Of a stretch of DNA of 64,000 nucleotides, positions 12,335 to 35,358 are shown in pieces. Location: assembly GCA_025642065.1 (NCBI GenBank), contig JAODUP010001322.1:40616-104615 (forward strand), read 5' to 3'. The notes under the pieces were generated by a model. That model did no database searches. It was not told the DNA's origin and was given only the letters and a program-made list of their open reading frames with translations. The DNA comes from Paralvinella palmiformis (lineage: Eukaryota > Annelida > Polychaeta > Terebellida > Alvinellidae). The first letter of the stretch is position 1. Each line of letters begins with the position of its first letter. Both the position numbers and the translations under genes were made by a program.

Positions 12335-14680
12335 AAAACTCAGGAATCTTTAAAGAAACATAGTGTGTTCGTCAATGTGAATTCCCCAAAATTTATCAGA
12401 TTTTTCTTCACAGTCGTTAACTTTTCCTTTTAACAATGTATTGGCAACATATATATTAAGTAATGTTAAATCACAATGTCTATGATTAGGCCTGATGGCA
12501 ATAAATTTAGTTTTCTTTGCATATTTTATGACAGTTTATTAGCGCAAAACCATTTTGAAAGATAGATAATCTGCATGTCTGCATTAGATAATAATTGATG
12601 CACATCATAGTGTGACATAGATAGGGTAGTATCATCAGCAAATGATACAATATTTCCATTACATGAATTGTATATGTCATTTACATAGATCAGGTATAAT
12701 AATAGTCAAAGAACAGAGCCTTAGGGTACTTCACATCCAAAAGTGAAGAATGTACGTTTTTAATTCAACAAATTGAGATCTTTCAGACAAGTAACTTTGA
12801 AACCATTGATTGGATACCCCATGTAGGTCACAAGAATTTGTAAATTCTGGATTCACTTGGTTGGTAACCTCTGCACAATGTGTAAACAGGTGTATTATCG
12901 GATGGATGGTAGAGAGTTTAGATCGAAATCCATATTGATGTTTAAGTAGAGTATTGTTAGAATTCAAAAATGAGATTAATTTTTCGATCAATTTAGAGAA
13001 AGCAGTAAGAAGACTTCCTGGTCTATAATTATTCAGGAGACTTCCATCTGATGATTTATCAATTGGAATAACATTAGCTATTTTAATTTTATTGGGTACT
13101 ATCCCAGTGCGGAAAGATCTGTTTATTATATGTGTTATTGGTTGGATAATATTATCTAGTCTTTGTTTAAGTGATTTAATAGAAATATCATCATATCCAT
13201 AACTAGATTTGGGTTTTAATGTATTGGCTATCAAGAGAACATCAGATGGCAGCACCGGTTCTATGAACATGCTATTTGTTACTGGTCTGGGCATATAGTC
13301 TCTAAAGATTTTATTTGATTGTCTGACGCTCAGACTAATTTGCTTTCAAATTTTGGAAAATAATTATTGAATTCTTCAGCGACTTGAGGTTTATCAGTTA
13401 CTGGTATATGATTTACTAAGAAGGTATGCGGGAGACTCGACTTACTGTTGAGTATTCCTATAGCCTGTTTAAGGAGAGTCCATGTTTTCTTTATATTATA
13501 CTTAATTTCTTCTAAAGAATTTCTAAAATATTTAGTTTTCATTGCTCGTTTTAATTTATTAAACATATTATTATATTATTTAAATTCGGCTATGCTTCTT
13601 TCGGTTGGTTTAGGTAATTTCATAGACAATAAACCAAGCCACTTTTGTATAATTGGTAAAGTTTATTATATGCTTCATTAGGGGCACGTTATTTCTAGAA
13701 TATGGGGAAGGTCGGTTTCATCTAAACTTTCTTTAAATTTGTTGATATCGTTTTCGGAGAATACTCTCACTTTATTGATTGAATTTGCTTTGTTTTTGTT
13801 CTTAATATTGCTCATATGAAAGGTTCCAAAATGATCAGCAACATCAGTAATTATATTTCCTTAATTAGCCCCTGTTGATAAATTAGTAGTATAATTGTGA
13901 TCGATTAATGTTGCCGATGAGATGGTAATCGGTGTGGGCTTTGTAATAACTGGCAAAAACCCATGGGTAAATATATTGTCAAGATAATCAGATGTCTTTG
14001 TGTGAGATCCAAATGTTCATATCGCTTATGATAACACATAATTTGTTTTCAGTATTGATTATATCCATAATGTCAAATAAGGTCAACGAAAATATATCCA
14101 TGTCGGCTCGAGATTCAGTATTTGGCCGGAAAATCAATCCCAGGACTGTAATTTTCCATTTGGATAAATAATTTCAAAAAATATCGATTCAAAGATATGT
14201 AGAATGGAGACACTAATATCTTCCCGAATTTTAATATTAACGTTTTCCCTAATAAAAAGCCTTACGCCGCCTCTTGCTCCATCATCGCCGCACCGCGTTA
14301 TTAATTGGTGATATCCTGGGAAAGGACAAACGTGTATCATCAATACATTTAAATATTTCACTAATGCCTCAAATACCAAAACCAGATGATTCACCATGTA
14401 AATCGTATATTAAATCCCGAAAAGAATCCAAGTTTGTAGAGAGTCCACGACAGCTTAGACGGAAATATGATAATGATCCGGGTAAATCATGAGATTTAGA
14501 AATAATTTGTTCAGGTTAATAGTAATCACAAGTAGTATTACTATATTTAAATGGAGAGTCTCTCGCCCCAGGATCATCATCGGGATCTTCAAATAAAGAA
14601 ATTAAATAATGACTAGCGCCTTTCCTGATTTGCTCTAATATAACCCAATCCATCATTTAATTACATGCCCTTTCCCTGAT
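12335..14680 (-). mobile_element. Decayed non-LTR retrotransposon (LINE) with endonuclease and reverse transcriptase
   Basis: On the minus strand, from 14.68 kb down: AP-endonuclease pieces (TNLDSFRDLIYDLHG, GARGGVRLFIRENVNIK, then GFLPVITKPTPIT followed by SATLIDH), a linker (KKTWTLLKQAIG, EEFNNYF), and reverse transcriptase (GYDDISIKSLK, PITHIINRSF, KIKIANVIPIDKS, NNYRPGSLLTAFSKLIEK, QYGFRSKLSTIH, LIYVNDIY, FADDTT, KTKFIAI). Several frameshifts and stops make it inactive. The motif order and SATLIDH suggest a CR1/Jockey/I-type clade; the exact clade is unsure. Its 3' side abuts a SINE fragment at 12234-12330. Confidence 0.85.
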
Positions 14681-15179
14681 CCAACCCCGTCGTATCATCA
14701 GCGACCACCGTCAAGCAAACACACAGAGCTGTTGAATATATGAGAATATGAAAAGAAAATTGAATAAAAATTTCAATTATAAGAATTTGACTATCAGCAT
14801 GAGTATTCACGTGATTCAGGTTACTAACACAAGTAGATTTTCACCGCAATGTCCCACTTAGCATCGTGCTCATCACATTCGGCGAACTTCCTGGATCCGG
14901 TTGCTCTCGTGGGATTGATACTAATGCATCGGAAACGCGAGAACGTAATGGGCCAAGTATTGAATAATGTACGTGAAAATCTGGTATGATCTACTTGGAA
15001 CCTGAAATTACTTACCTTGATTGTGAGATAACATTTCAGCTTGATGATTTGTACCTTATTTAGCCTAATTAATGTGTCTAAGTGATTTATGCCTAATCTG
15101 GTGGTTATTCATCTTGAGTTTGGTACCATTCAATTCTGTATTCAATTCAATTCTGTATTCGCTTTGTACAAGATGTGGA

Positions 15180-15362
15180 TGATTGATGATGATGATTGAT
15201 GATGATGATTGATGATGATGATTGATGTTTTACGGCTACTTTTTTGCACATCGTAGGCAAAATGGGAAGATGAAACACCCTTCAGATATGCACACGCCGA
15301 GATTCGAACACGGGTGGTAGTGATCTGTGATCCAACATGCTACCGTTAGAACGCGGAGGCTC
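15180..15362 (-). mobile_element. SINE family 1
   Basis: Full-length reverse copy: a (GATGATTGAT) run, GATGTTTTACGGCTAC, ACACCCTTCAGATATGC, the B-box complement GAGATTCGAACACGG, and a head ending CTACCGTTAGAACGCGGAGG. The middle has a deletion (no GAGCGACCTCC block). Confidence 0.7.
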
Positions 15363-15602
15363 TCGTACCAGATGTGGAAGATGAGCTTCTATTGTTAAAG
15401 TTTAATTTGAGTGTAACAATAAATTATTAATGACATCTGAGATTTTTTCGCCCATTTAGCCCATTATGAAGTACAAAGATTGCCGCACATCAGAGACTTT
15501 ATCATTATCATTCTAGGGATCCTTTCGTACTAACTATTCCAGGGATATCTCTGAATCTAGAAACTGTTAACCTTTGTAGCCTTTGTCTAGAACGAAGCGC
15601 TG

Positions 15603-15638
15603 TTACTATAATCAAAACAACTGTTTTGATTAGAGTAA
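15603..15638. repeat. 17-bp palindrome
   Basis: Arms TTACTATAATCAAAACA and TGTTTTGATTAGAGTAA pair at 16 of 17 positions around a 2-bp centre. About 300 bp beyond the end of the Penelope-like coding region; relation to it unknown. Confidence 0.6.
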
Positions 15639-15921
15639 TTGAAAATAAACCAACTTTCCAATTTTTCTTTCATAGCTGTAGAGATACCAAAACACACTTA
15701 TTAATAATAATTAACTGTGTGTACTGAGATCTGACTGCTGTCAGTAATGAATGTTTGTTACAGCTTCGGTTGAGATCTACTTCAGGAAATATTGCTTTGT
15801 TTTACTGAAGTAATTACTAGGGCTGAGAATTTTTATAATTGGGTTTAAGTTGTTTTACTGGAGATGTGTTAAAAAAAACCTATTCAGAGTTCCAGGAGAC
15901 ATTGTTAAATATAACGTTTTC

Positions 15922-18022
15922 TTACATTTTGCTAGAAACCAAGGAACCAGCTAGATTTTTGTGTTTAGAATAAGCTGTGATAATTCTATATTCATAATCA
16001 TTCAACACTTCTTTCTGTTGGAGAATTTTATAATGTTTTTTAATTATTCTTGCTGCTATGTTAGCCGTTTTTGAAAATGGTACCACAAATGGGACAACGT
16101 CCTCATTTTGTATAGGTTTTATAACATCTTCATATCTTTTCTTATTAAGACCTCCCGGTTCGAATGTACCTAGGGTATCTATCCAAAATGTTTCCCGAAT
16201 TAATCTATTTATCTTGTCTTGAGTGTATGAACCTGTAGTAGGTAACTGCTCAATCGGAATTAAATCATAATCTTCTAGAGATGGTTCGGGCAAGTCTTTA
16301 TTTATCTGTGTATGTTCTAGAAGATGTATGAATAACACAGAAGACATCACTTTTGAATTAATCGCAAATCTGTGGCCATTCATTCTAACACGAAGTTCGC
16401 CATTACTCTCGCCTACATACTGTTTAGAGCAATGTAAACATTCACAGATATATATTATGTTAGATGAGCTACAGTTTAAATTGCCTATTATTCCATGTGT
16501 TTTATTGGTAACTGTACTTGTGATATTGTGACAAGAACACAATATCTCGCATGATGTACATCTGCTAATCCCACATGGTTTTGAACACCACTGACTATTT
16601 GTAGGATTAGTCGGATTAATACGACGTTGTTGTATTTGTAGTTCACGGACAGTTTTACTTTTAATATGGCGTAGCCATTTTTTTGAATAATTCCTTTTGC
16701 ATAATGAATGAGACAATATCTGCCACGCTTCATCAAAATCTGTAATTTTTTAACAAATCCTAAAAAACCGTGAGATCTGAGACTTCAGGATTCCTTGAAA
16801 AGTATGTTTAGGGTGAAAGGAATCCTTATGCAAGAGTTGATGAGTATCTGTCGGTTTAAAGAAGACCTTTGTTAATAATCCATTTTCATTTTCTGAATCT
16901 TTAAATATGGTTGTATCCAAGAAATCAATTTTCTGCTCATTTAATGTAGCTTTAAATCTAATCGGTGGTTCGTGATTATTTAAACTATCCAAACATCCAT
17001 AAAAAGCCTTTTCTCCGTGGGGCCACACAATAAATATGTCATCTAAATAATGATAGTATGTATGTGGTTTTAAAGATGCTTTATATAAGGCCTTCTTCTC
17101 AAATTTAGCCATGTATATGTCGGCATAATGAGGAGCCCAATCCCGGCCCATTAAAGAGAACAAATTGTAATGATAATTCAAGGAGTTGCATTATACCGTC
17201 ATATAAGGGACCTCGAAATTGAAGTGCTTCACTCACTGCATTAAGCCCTTTAGCATGGTCAATATTTGTATACATGCTCTCAACATATAATGTTATAAGC
17301 AAGCATCCATCAGGTATGACTAGCTTTGCAATTTTATCTATAAAATCATAGGTATATTTTCTATAAGAAGGGTGCTTCATTGCAGGTGGTTTAAGAATAC
17401 TGTCGATGAAACTTGCAACATTTTTAGATTCAATGTTACAGTCAGATACTATAGGTCTACCAGGTGGCATCTTATCTGGAAAAGTCCAACTGTTAGATGC
17501 CTTATGAAGTTTGGGAAGCATATAGAACCGCCGAGGCCTTGGATTAATTGGCAGTAATAAAAATTGCAATTGTTTATCTGTGAAAACACCAGAATTTCTT
17601 AGTCTATTTAATATTTCTGCAACCTTTACTGATGTTTCGGGAAATAAAGGAGTTTAAATTTTTTTGTAGTGGTGAGTATTATTTAGTTGTCGATAACCTT
17701 CAGCTAAATAATACTTTTTATCCATTATCACTGTTGCTGAACCTTTGTCTGCTTTTTTAAATACTAAACTCTTATTTTTGCGGATATTTCTGAGGGTTAA
17801 TGATTCCGACTGGTCTATATTATTTTTTTCCTTCAGAATAGTTAAGCTTTTTATTTCTGATGTGAAGTTTGAAATACACAGAAGGAGATTTGGGTCTATT
17901 ACTTTATCAGTTGGGATCCAGTTGGATTTCGACACAATCGTCTTATTGTTTTTAATATAGTTGTTTACTGACTGTTGGAATCGTGGAATATTATCACCGG
18001 CAATGATCGTTAAAATATACAA
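15922..18022 (-). mobile_element. Penelope-like element: reverse transcriptase plus GIY-YIG endonuclease, inactivated
   Basis: Minus-strand order: N-terminal region (SLVFKKADKGSATVIMDKKYY), RT (FYMLPKLHK, PPGRPIVSDCN, LITLYVESMYTNID, APHYADIYMAKFEKKAL, the catalytic YLDDIFIVW, KIDFLDTTIFKD), a Cys-rich linker (CSKPCGISRCTSCEILC), and a C-terminal GIY-YIG endonuclease (NIIYICECLHCSKQYVGE then RVRMNGHRF). The RT type with this nuclease is diagnostic of Penelope-like elements. Lesions: a stop near 17655, a frameshift with lost residues around 17.1-17.2 kb and a stop near 16747, so it is recent but broken. It lies in the spacer between the two inverted genes. Confidence 0.9.
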
Positions 18023-18330
18023 ACAAATCTCGCGTACACACTGAAAAGGAACGGTGATCCAGACTCTGCGATTAACGGGTCGTAGTAGTAGTTATGGTAG
18101 TAGTGCTAAATCCTGCCGCCAGCTGCCACTAGCTTAATTGGCAAGGTCCATAATACACAATTGCACAACAAACACATATTAAAATACCAAACCGACATAC
18201 TTAATTAAGACGTGAATTGTAAGAATTACCAAATAATTACTTCTTTATTCAATATAAATTACATATGAAGCGCGATGATAGTCTCATACATCATAATACA
18301 TAATGACATATTTTCCAGTTTATAAATCTT

Positions 18331-19050
18331 ATTTAAAGGAACAGTTCACCTTCAGATAATATTATTTAAATGTGTAATAATTATAAACGTAACTCAAAAA
18401 CACACAACAATAACTACAAACTCTTGATGTAAGAAAATAATCCTAATTACTGGAGGGTAGCCATTAAGGGTTCCTCGAGTGCCAAATTTGATAGCGGGAA
18501 GGAAAAAGTCACGTGTTCTGGTATCTCGTCCTAAATCAAGTCAGGTGACAGAGGTTCTGTCCTTAACTGCCACCGTTCTCAACCTACGAACTGTTACTAA
18601 ATGGCGCCACCGTCGACTCATTTACATAAATCTGGCAGCTCGGTGGATGCTTCTTATTACAAAGGTTTAACGATATAATCGTCTTAAGATAGTTTTCTTT
18701 ATCCATTTCAGTAAAACACGAGGCTGTTGGGAGCACCTATACTACATAGTATTCGTAAATACGCTTTTATTCCACCGACACATTTTAGGCTGAGCCCTAT
18801 TTATATTGTTATAACCGGGTAACACAAACAGTTTGGGTAAATGACGTCAGATTTCAGGAACATCCAGTATGTGTTTGCTTTCAAAGTGGCGGCGCCCACA
18901 GATTAAATATACTAGATTAATCAGCAATTTGAAATGGATTATTCAACATGTGGTTGATTGAGTTAATATTTTGATATCATTTATAACTTGTGTGAGTATA
19001 TTTATATTAGTCGTGAAATTTTGAAATAAAAGTGAAATGTCCCTTGAAAT
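18331..19050. mobile_element. TIR-flanked nonautonomous DNA element (MITE-like), copy A
   Basis: The left end ATTTAAAGGAACAGTTCACC and right end are inverted repeats matching at 18 of 22 positions (18331-18352 against 19029-19050). The interior has no coding. Large parts match 54101-55002, including CCTAATTACTGGAG, GAGGCTGTT, TTGTTATAACC and GCCCACAGAT. The 63-codon open frame at 18479-18670 falls inside and is not a gene. Confidence 0.6.
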
Positions 19051-19452
19051 ATAACGCACGAAAGACATAAACCAATTTATAAATGGCCGAATATAATTAA
19101 ACATTCCAGAATATGATACCGTTGTGTAGAGGATATTTGTAACAAGTCAAAGTTCACATTATTCGTGCATATATAAATAAATAAACACTTATTTATAATT
19201 CACCATCTTATATTAGTGATAATGGTTTAACTGTTGCCAGTCCAGGATGTTGCTTGCCTTGTAACAAGCAGCACTCGATGTAAATAAGATAAAACCAATA
19301 AATGTGCCTTAAGTATGATGCAGACAACACCTATTTATGTATCTCTTTAGCATTCTCCTTTTCTATGTGGCAGTATATGACAAGCTTCTTGGCGAATCGC
19401 TAGTACTATGCTCCTCCGCTTACTATGTACAACCGTGAACACTTTATGGAAA

Positions 19453-30074
<10,622 letters not shown>

Positions 30075-30560
30075 ACGACCCAGTAATATTATTAGCCCTA
30101 ACTCCCCGAGAAAAAAAAGTTCATGAATTTCTTTCTTATAATATAAAGATGCTTCTTCTGTCTTTCAAAGAAAAAAACTAAGATTTGCCGGAAAGGCGGA
30201 TATCAAAAATAAACTTTTCGGTGGCACAAATAAGTGGACGGAATATATTTGGCTTCAATGGCAAAGTTTCGTTGTTAATTATCTTATATAAGGAAAGTTA
30301 TTTCTGTCTGTCAAACACAATCTGATTTAAATATTTTCGCAAATATGGCTTGCTTTTTAGTTACGTTGTAGTAAGTGAGTGAAGCAATCTGAACGACATT
30401 TTTAAGGACGAGTTTTGCGGGGGTGAGTTATCAAGAGACGTAATTCATTTTAATCCCAGGATGTATCCATTGACCTGAAAGAAAACTAGACCGCGCCCCG
30501 CGCGCTGATTTGATAGCAAACAGATCCCAACTTCCGGTCGGGGCAAAATGGAAAGCAGGA
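30075..30560 (-). promoter_or_regulatory. Upstream region of copy 2 gene
   Basis: Immediately 5' of the copy 2 start. On the minus strand a TATA-like stretch (TTTATATTATAAG) lies about 65-75 nt upstream of the ATG, and a short GC/CpG-rich patch (GCGCGCGGGGCGCGG) about 420 nt upstream. Both are weak evidence; no transcription start can be fixed. Confidence 0.25.
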
Positions 30561-31407
30561 TGCTAAAACCAAGTTAATAAACATGATGAATTCTTGTTGT
30601 GTCGTTGGTGGCATAAGCTGTGGAAGTTATACAAAAAGAATATCTTTTCATCAAATTAAGTTTAACTGTTATTACATTTAGCCTGTTCGACAACCCCGTA
30701 TCCGGCGTTTGATCCCAATTAAACTAGATCTATGGACTTGCATAAAACGAATTTACATATTTGATGGCATATAATAGAACCTGAATAATACAGATTCTCT
30801 GGACATACAAAATTATAACGCACACATCGCAATAAATATCAGTATTCATAGGTTAAAAACTCGAAGCGCAGCCGCTTCAACGTTGGTTTTTTCCCTTACC
30901 GGAAGTCAGCACTGTTTTGTCATGGCGGCCCAATCAAACACCACTCAGCGTGTCTGTAATACAGACTCTATATCATATATTATTGATATCAGTGATGAAT
31001 AAACTGTGGCCCAATAATATTTCCAGTATCCGGTCTGTTTGTCATCTATTGATTACGAACGAAGTTCAGTAAAAATCGAATGCTATTGTTCGTCAAATTT
31101 ACATCAAAGAAAAACAACAGGTAGACAATTGTCTGTATAGATCATTCGTCATTGTGACGTCACAAAAGGAAGTTCAGTTTATAAATGACCTCAGAAAGTA
31201 AATGACTTTCGTGAAGTGTGGCGTTATTTGTTGACACCCTCCGGCGTATACAGGTTTAGAGTATTGTTGACACTCCTGGTACTACCATTGTAATCAGCCT
31301 ACGAACTTCATTACTACCACTTGTACCACTACCACACACTACCGCTACTACCACCACTACCGCTACCACGGCGATACTGTAGCTTATATTTCAACACCAT
31401 GAACACC

Positions 31408-31607
<200 letters not shown>

Positions 31608-31804
31608 TATAAAATATTTAATAAAACGTCCATACTAACAAAAGTCATTCAAAGGCGATGTACTTGAAGCGTTTAAAAATGTTAGACGAAAACAAACAAT
31701 CAAAACTTCTATCGTCAACAAAATAAACACAACGTCACGTGACAGTAATCTCAATGGGGTCAAAGTTTACCTGTTAGTGTCGTATTTTTATTCCAGTCTC
31801 GTAT

Positions 31805-31985
31805 TTATTGTTATTTATAATCTCAACTCGTCTCGCGATTCTTAAATCAGTCGCCAAAAACGATTTCCGGACACCGAATCCCGTTCTTAAAAGGGGACGC
31901 AAATCCGTTGAATCGCGCTACCTGTAATACTAACAATGACGATCAAATCCGGAACATTAACGAGCCAGGAAGTAGATTTGGTACG
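31805..31985. repeat. Dispersed ~180-bp repeat, copy A (partner at 35025-35215)
   Basis: Shared blocks in the same order: CAACTCGTCT, TTCTTAAA, CGAATCCCGTTC or GAATCCCGTTCCC, and later TAACGA followed by AGGAAGTAG or AAGAAATAAAG. Diverged; element type unknown. The partner lies just upstream of the tRNA-Gly gene. Confidence 0.45.
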
Positions 31986-32231
31986 ACACAAAGAGATGGC
32001 GGGGTGAAGTTCGGTCTCTCCTTCAAATACGTCATCACCTTTTTATAGATCACGTGATACGTGACCGTAAATAGTAAATAGTGTTGAGTTTTTATTTTAT
32101 TTGAATGAGAGAATAACGAAACGATTATCATTATTTATGATTTTAACAAAATGATAATTGTAATATTATGATTGTCTGTGTGAGAGATGAGTGTTGACAT
32201 AGAGGTAATAATTAGTCAGAGTTAATCTATG

Positions 32232-32572
32232 ACTGCTACTAATACTAATGTTACTACTACTACTACTAATAATAATAATAATAATACTAATGTTACTATT
32301 ACTACTACTACTAATACTAATAATAATACTAATAGTAGTACTAATGTTACTATTACTATTACTACTATTACTACTACTACTACTACTACTAATGCTATAA
32401 TTACTACCACTGCATCTAAAACTAGCACTACCGAAACAACTACTGTTGATCCTGTTTCTACTACCACTACTGCTACTATGACTACTTTTATGTATATACT
32501 ACTACTACTACTACTACTACTGCTACAAGTAGTAGTAGTAGTAGTAGCATTTGTAGTAGTAGTAGTAGTATA
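32232..32572. repeat. Compound trinucleotide repeat (ACT/AAT/AGT)
   Basis: Mixed TAC, TAA and TAG triplets over 340 bp; Thr/Asn-rich and Val-rich open frames on the two strands are artefacts. Confidence 0.93.
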
Positions 32573-32772
32573 AATGATGTATTTCACACTACTATATCTC
32601 TTATCAAGTACATAAGTAAAGTTTACTATTATCATCAAAAGGACTTCTAAAAACAAAATAATTCTCGTCATTTTAATTAATTTACAAATTATGATAATAA
32701 ATGTAATATGAATGATGAATCATTAATATTGAAACAAAGACCCCATGTGTCCCATATAGTGTGTCCTGGTCT

Positions 32773-33388
32773 ACTGTCCTCTATATATTGTTATATGTCC
32801 TCTATATATTGTTATATGTCCTCTATATATTGTTCTATGTCATCTATATATTGCTATATTTCCTCTATATATTGTTCTATGTCCTCTATATATTGTTCTG
32901 TGTCCTCTATATATTGTTATATGTCCTCTATATATTGTTCCATGTCCTCTATATATTGTTCTATGTCCTCTATATATTGCTATATGTCCTCTATATATTG
33001 TTATATGTCCTCTATATATTGTTCTGTGTCCTCTATATATTGTTATATGTCCTCTATATATTGTTCTGTGTACTCTATATATTGTTCTATGTCCTCTATA
33101 TATTGTTCTTGTCCTCTATATATTGTTCTGTGTCCTCTATATATTGTTATATGTCCTCTATATATTGTTCTTTTTATGTCCTCTATATATTGTTCTGTGT
33201 ACTCTATATATTGTTCTATGTCCTCTATATATTGTTATATGTCCTCTATATATTGTTCTGTGTACTCTATATATTGTTATATGTCCTCTATATATTGTTC
33301 TGTGTACTCTATATATTGTTCTATGTCCTCTATATATTGTTCTGTGTCCTCTATATATTGTTCTATGTCCTCTATATATATATTACTA
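32773..33388. repeat. 21-bp minisatellite (about 29 copies)
   Basis: Unit GTCCTCTATATATTGTT plus a variable ATAT, CTAT or CTGT end. As 21 is a multiple of three and the unit lacks stops in several frames, it makes long spurious open frames (MSSIYCY repeated). Confidence 0.92.
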
Positions 33389-33399
33389 TATATCCCATA

Positions 33400-34467
33400 T
33401 TTATAACATCTGACTGTTATTTAACCTTGACCAGATGTTTCGGTGTCATCAGTACTTACCTTTAGATATTTAACCTTGTCCATGATCTTTCAGAGAATCT
33501 AACAATAGACCTCAGATCTGAGGTCAGTCTTAACGAATCCACTCCACCGTCCTATCCGCTGACTTTTGACACTGACACTTGACACAGACGCCCGAATGCT
33601 ACTGAAAGCGACAACTTTGAGTTCTTTAGTTGGGTGCGTAGGTGTGTACGTATGTGTATGTACGTACGTATGTGTACGCGCGTGTGTGTGTGTGTGAGTT
33701 GGTCATCAACGGGCGTCGACAATCTACATAATAGTGTGTACCTGTACTGTGTGGGAATTAAGTCCACACCAAATTTCGATAGTTTACCTTCATTCAGGGC
33801 GTGGCTCGTCGTCACGCGAGCTGAAGCCGCGCCCAGCTTACACATCCTTTGAAGCGTGACCAAACCGCGTCGAGTACATATGTAATATATTATATGAGGC
33901 TAATAGTGTGGTCTCTGACAGCGGCGATGATAGGCAGGCAGGCAAAATCTCTGACTGGTAGGCAAGTAACCCAGACAAACAAACAATCAGCTATTGGGGC
34001 AGACCGGCGAATAAATATACGGACAAACGGGCAGTCACCTAGGCCAGCTAGCAGTCAGCCAGGTGGACAGGCAATCCACTATAGGCTAGTAGGCAATTAT
34101 AATCGGAAATTATTTTGCAACGAAAAATCTGCAATATTTCATCTGATTGAGTGGAATTGGCAGACTTACTCTCGTTAGCTGTCAGTTAATACAATCGATT
34201 TGTTTATTATAATGCTTAATTAGTGACATCTAGTGACATCTAGTGACTTAGTGACTAACACGAATCATTAATTGATTGGCTCTTTATATAAAATAACATA
34301 TATCTTTAGTGATTGATCACAGTCGGCCATATTATAATCACGTGACACATAATGTGACCTATATTTATAGAATTAGGCTTCAGATTATATTAATATATTA
34401 TGCCTCTTTCATTTGAATGTTAACTCTCTCTCTCTCTCTCTCCCTCTCTCTGTGTGTGGGAGAAATT

Positions 34468-34504
<37 letters not shown>

Positions 34505-35140
34505 CCTTTTATACAACGAAAATTATTCAATCCTTTTATTCTTCAAATTATTCAAAGGTCTGTTTAAAGCCATTCCATTTATCAAAAAATAAAGAATACT
34601 TTCAAATATTTCTTTTCTTAATTTTGTTAATTACCATCACCAATTAGGATTATCTTTAAGTAGTCATTTATACTAACTTATGTGCGGACAGTACTTTATT
34701 TCTTCACAAAACCACTGCCGATATAATTATTGTTTTTATACTAAACAGGTGACCTAGATCTAGAAGATGGTCAGATGGTCAACATCCGAAATCCGGCGTT
34801 TCTTACACGAGGACAACTAAACCGGCCCAAGTAACACTAACAGTCATTTAAAGACAATTCTTGTCACCAACAAACTACCGTGACCTGGACTAGATATGCC
34901 ATATGGGTAAGGTTGATGTTTCGGTTGAATGATTTGTTTGTTTGTTTGTTTGTTTGTTTGTTACATCAATTTAGCACGTACAGAACAATATAAATAATAA
35001 ATGATTGAATGTGACGTACTGCAAGCTGTTATTTTTAAACTCAACTCGTCTTGTTTCTTAAAACGTTAAATCTGTCACCGAAAACGAATTTTGAATCCCG
35101 TTCCCAAAAAGACATCATTTCGTTGTATCATGCCATCAGC

Positions 35141-35171
<31 letters not shown>

Positions 35172-35280
35172 TTAATCACGATATAATCTAGATTGCTAAC
35201 GAATCAAGAAATAAAGAAGACTATTATTGATAACGATGCATCTGTTGGGAAGACCCCGATGTGTCTCAGCAACCTCAAAA
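33400..35280. other. Intergenic, no gene seen
   Basis: Contains (TC)n and (TA)n runs near 34424-34502, a (TTTG)n run near 34940, an (AAT)n run near 35140 and a degenerate AGGCAGGCAGG-type stretch near 33930-34080 that produces a 109-codon open frame of unlikely composition for a gene. Confidence 0.5.
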
Positions 35281-35287
35281 TTATCAA

Positions 35288-35358
35288 GCATCGGTGGTTC
35301 AGTGGTAGAATGCTCGCCTGCCACGCGGGCGACCCGGGTTCGATTCCCGGCCGATGCA
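35288..35358 (+). tRNA. tRNA-Gly(GCC)
   Basis: 71-nt cloverleaf: acceptor stem GCATCGG pairs with CCGATGC; D arm with the A box TGGTTCAGTGG; anticodon stem CTCGC/GCGGG around loop CTGCCAC, anticodon GCC; T arm CCGGGTTCGATTCCCGG with a perfect B box. A T7 tract three bases downstream is a Pol III terminator. No SINE tail follows, so it reads as a genuine tRNA gene, close to the metazoan tRNA-Gly-GCC consensus. Confidence 0.96.

Noticed and set aside
14274..14492. 72-codon plus-strand open frame over the LINE
   Set aside because: Antisense shadow of the endonuclease region.
32708..33465. 232- and 234-codon overlapping open frames (SSIYCYM, LYILLYV repeats)
   Set aside because: Both come from the 21-bp minisatellite, whose unit lacks stops in two frames; no non-repeat domain is present.
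33849..34178. 109-codon open frame
   Set aside because: Composition follows a degenerate AGGCAGG-type repeat; no family resemblance.
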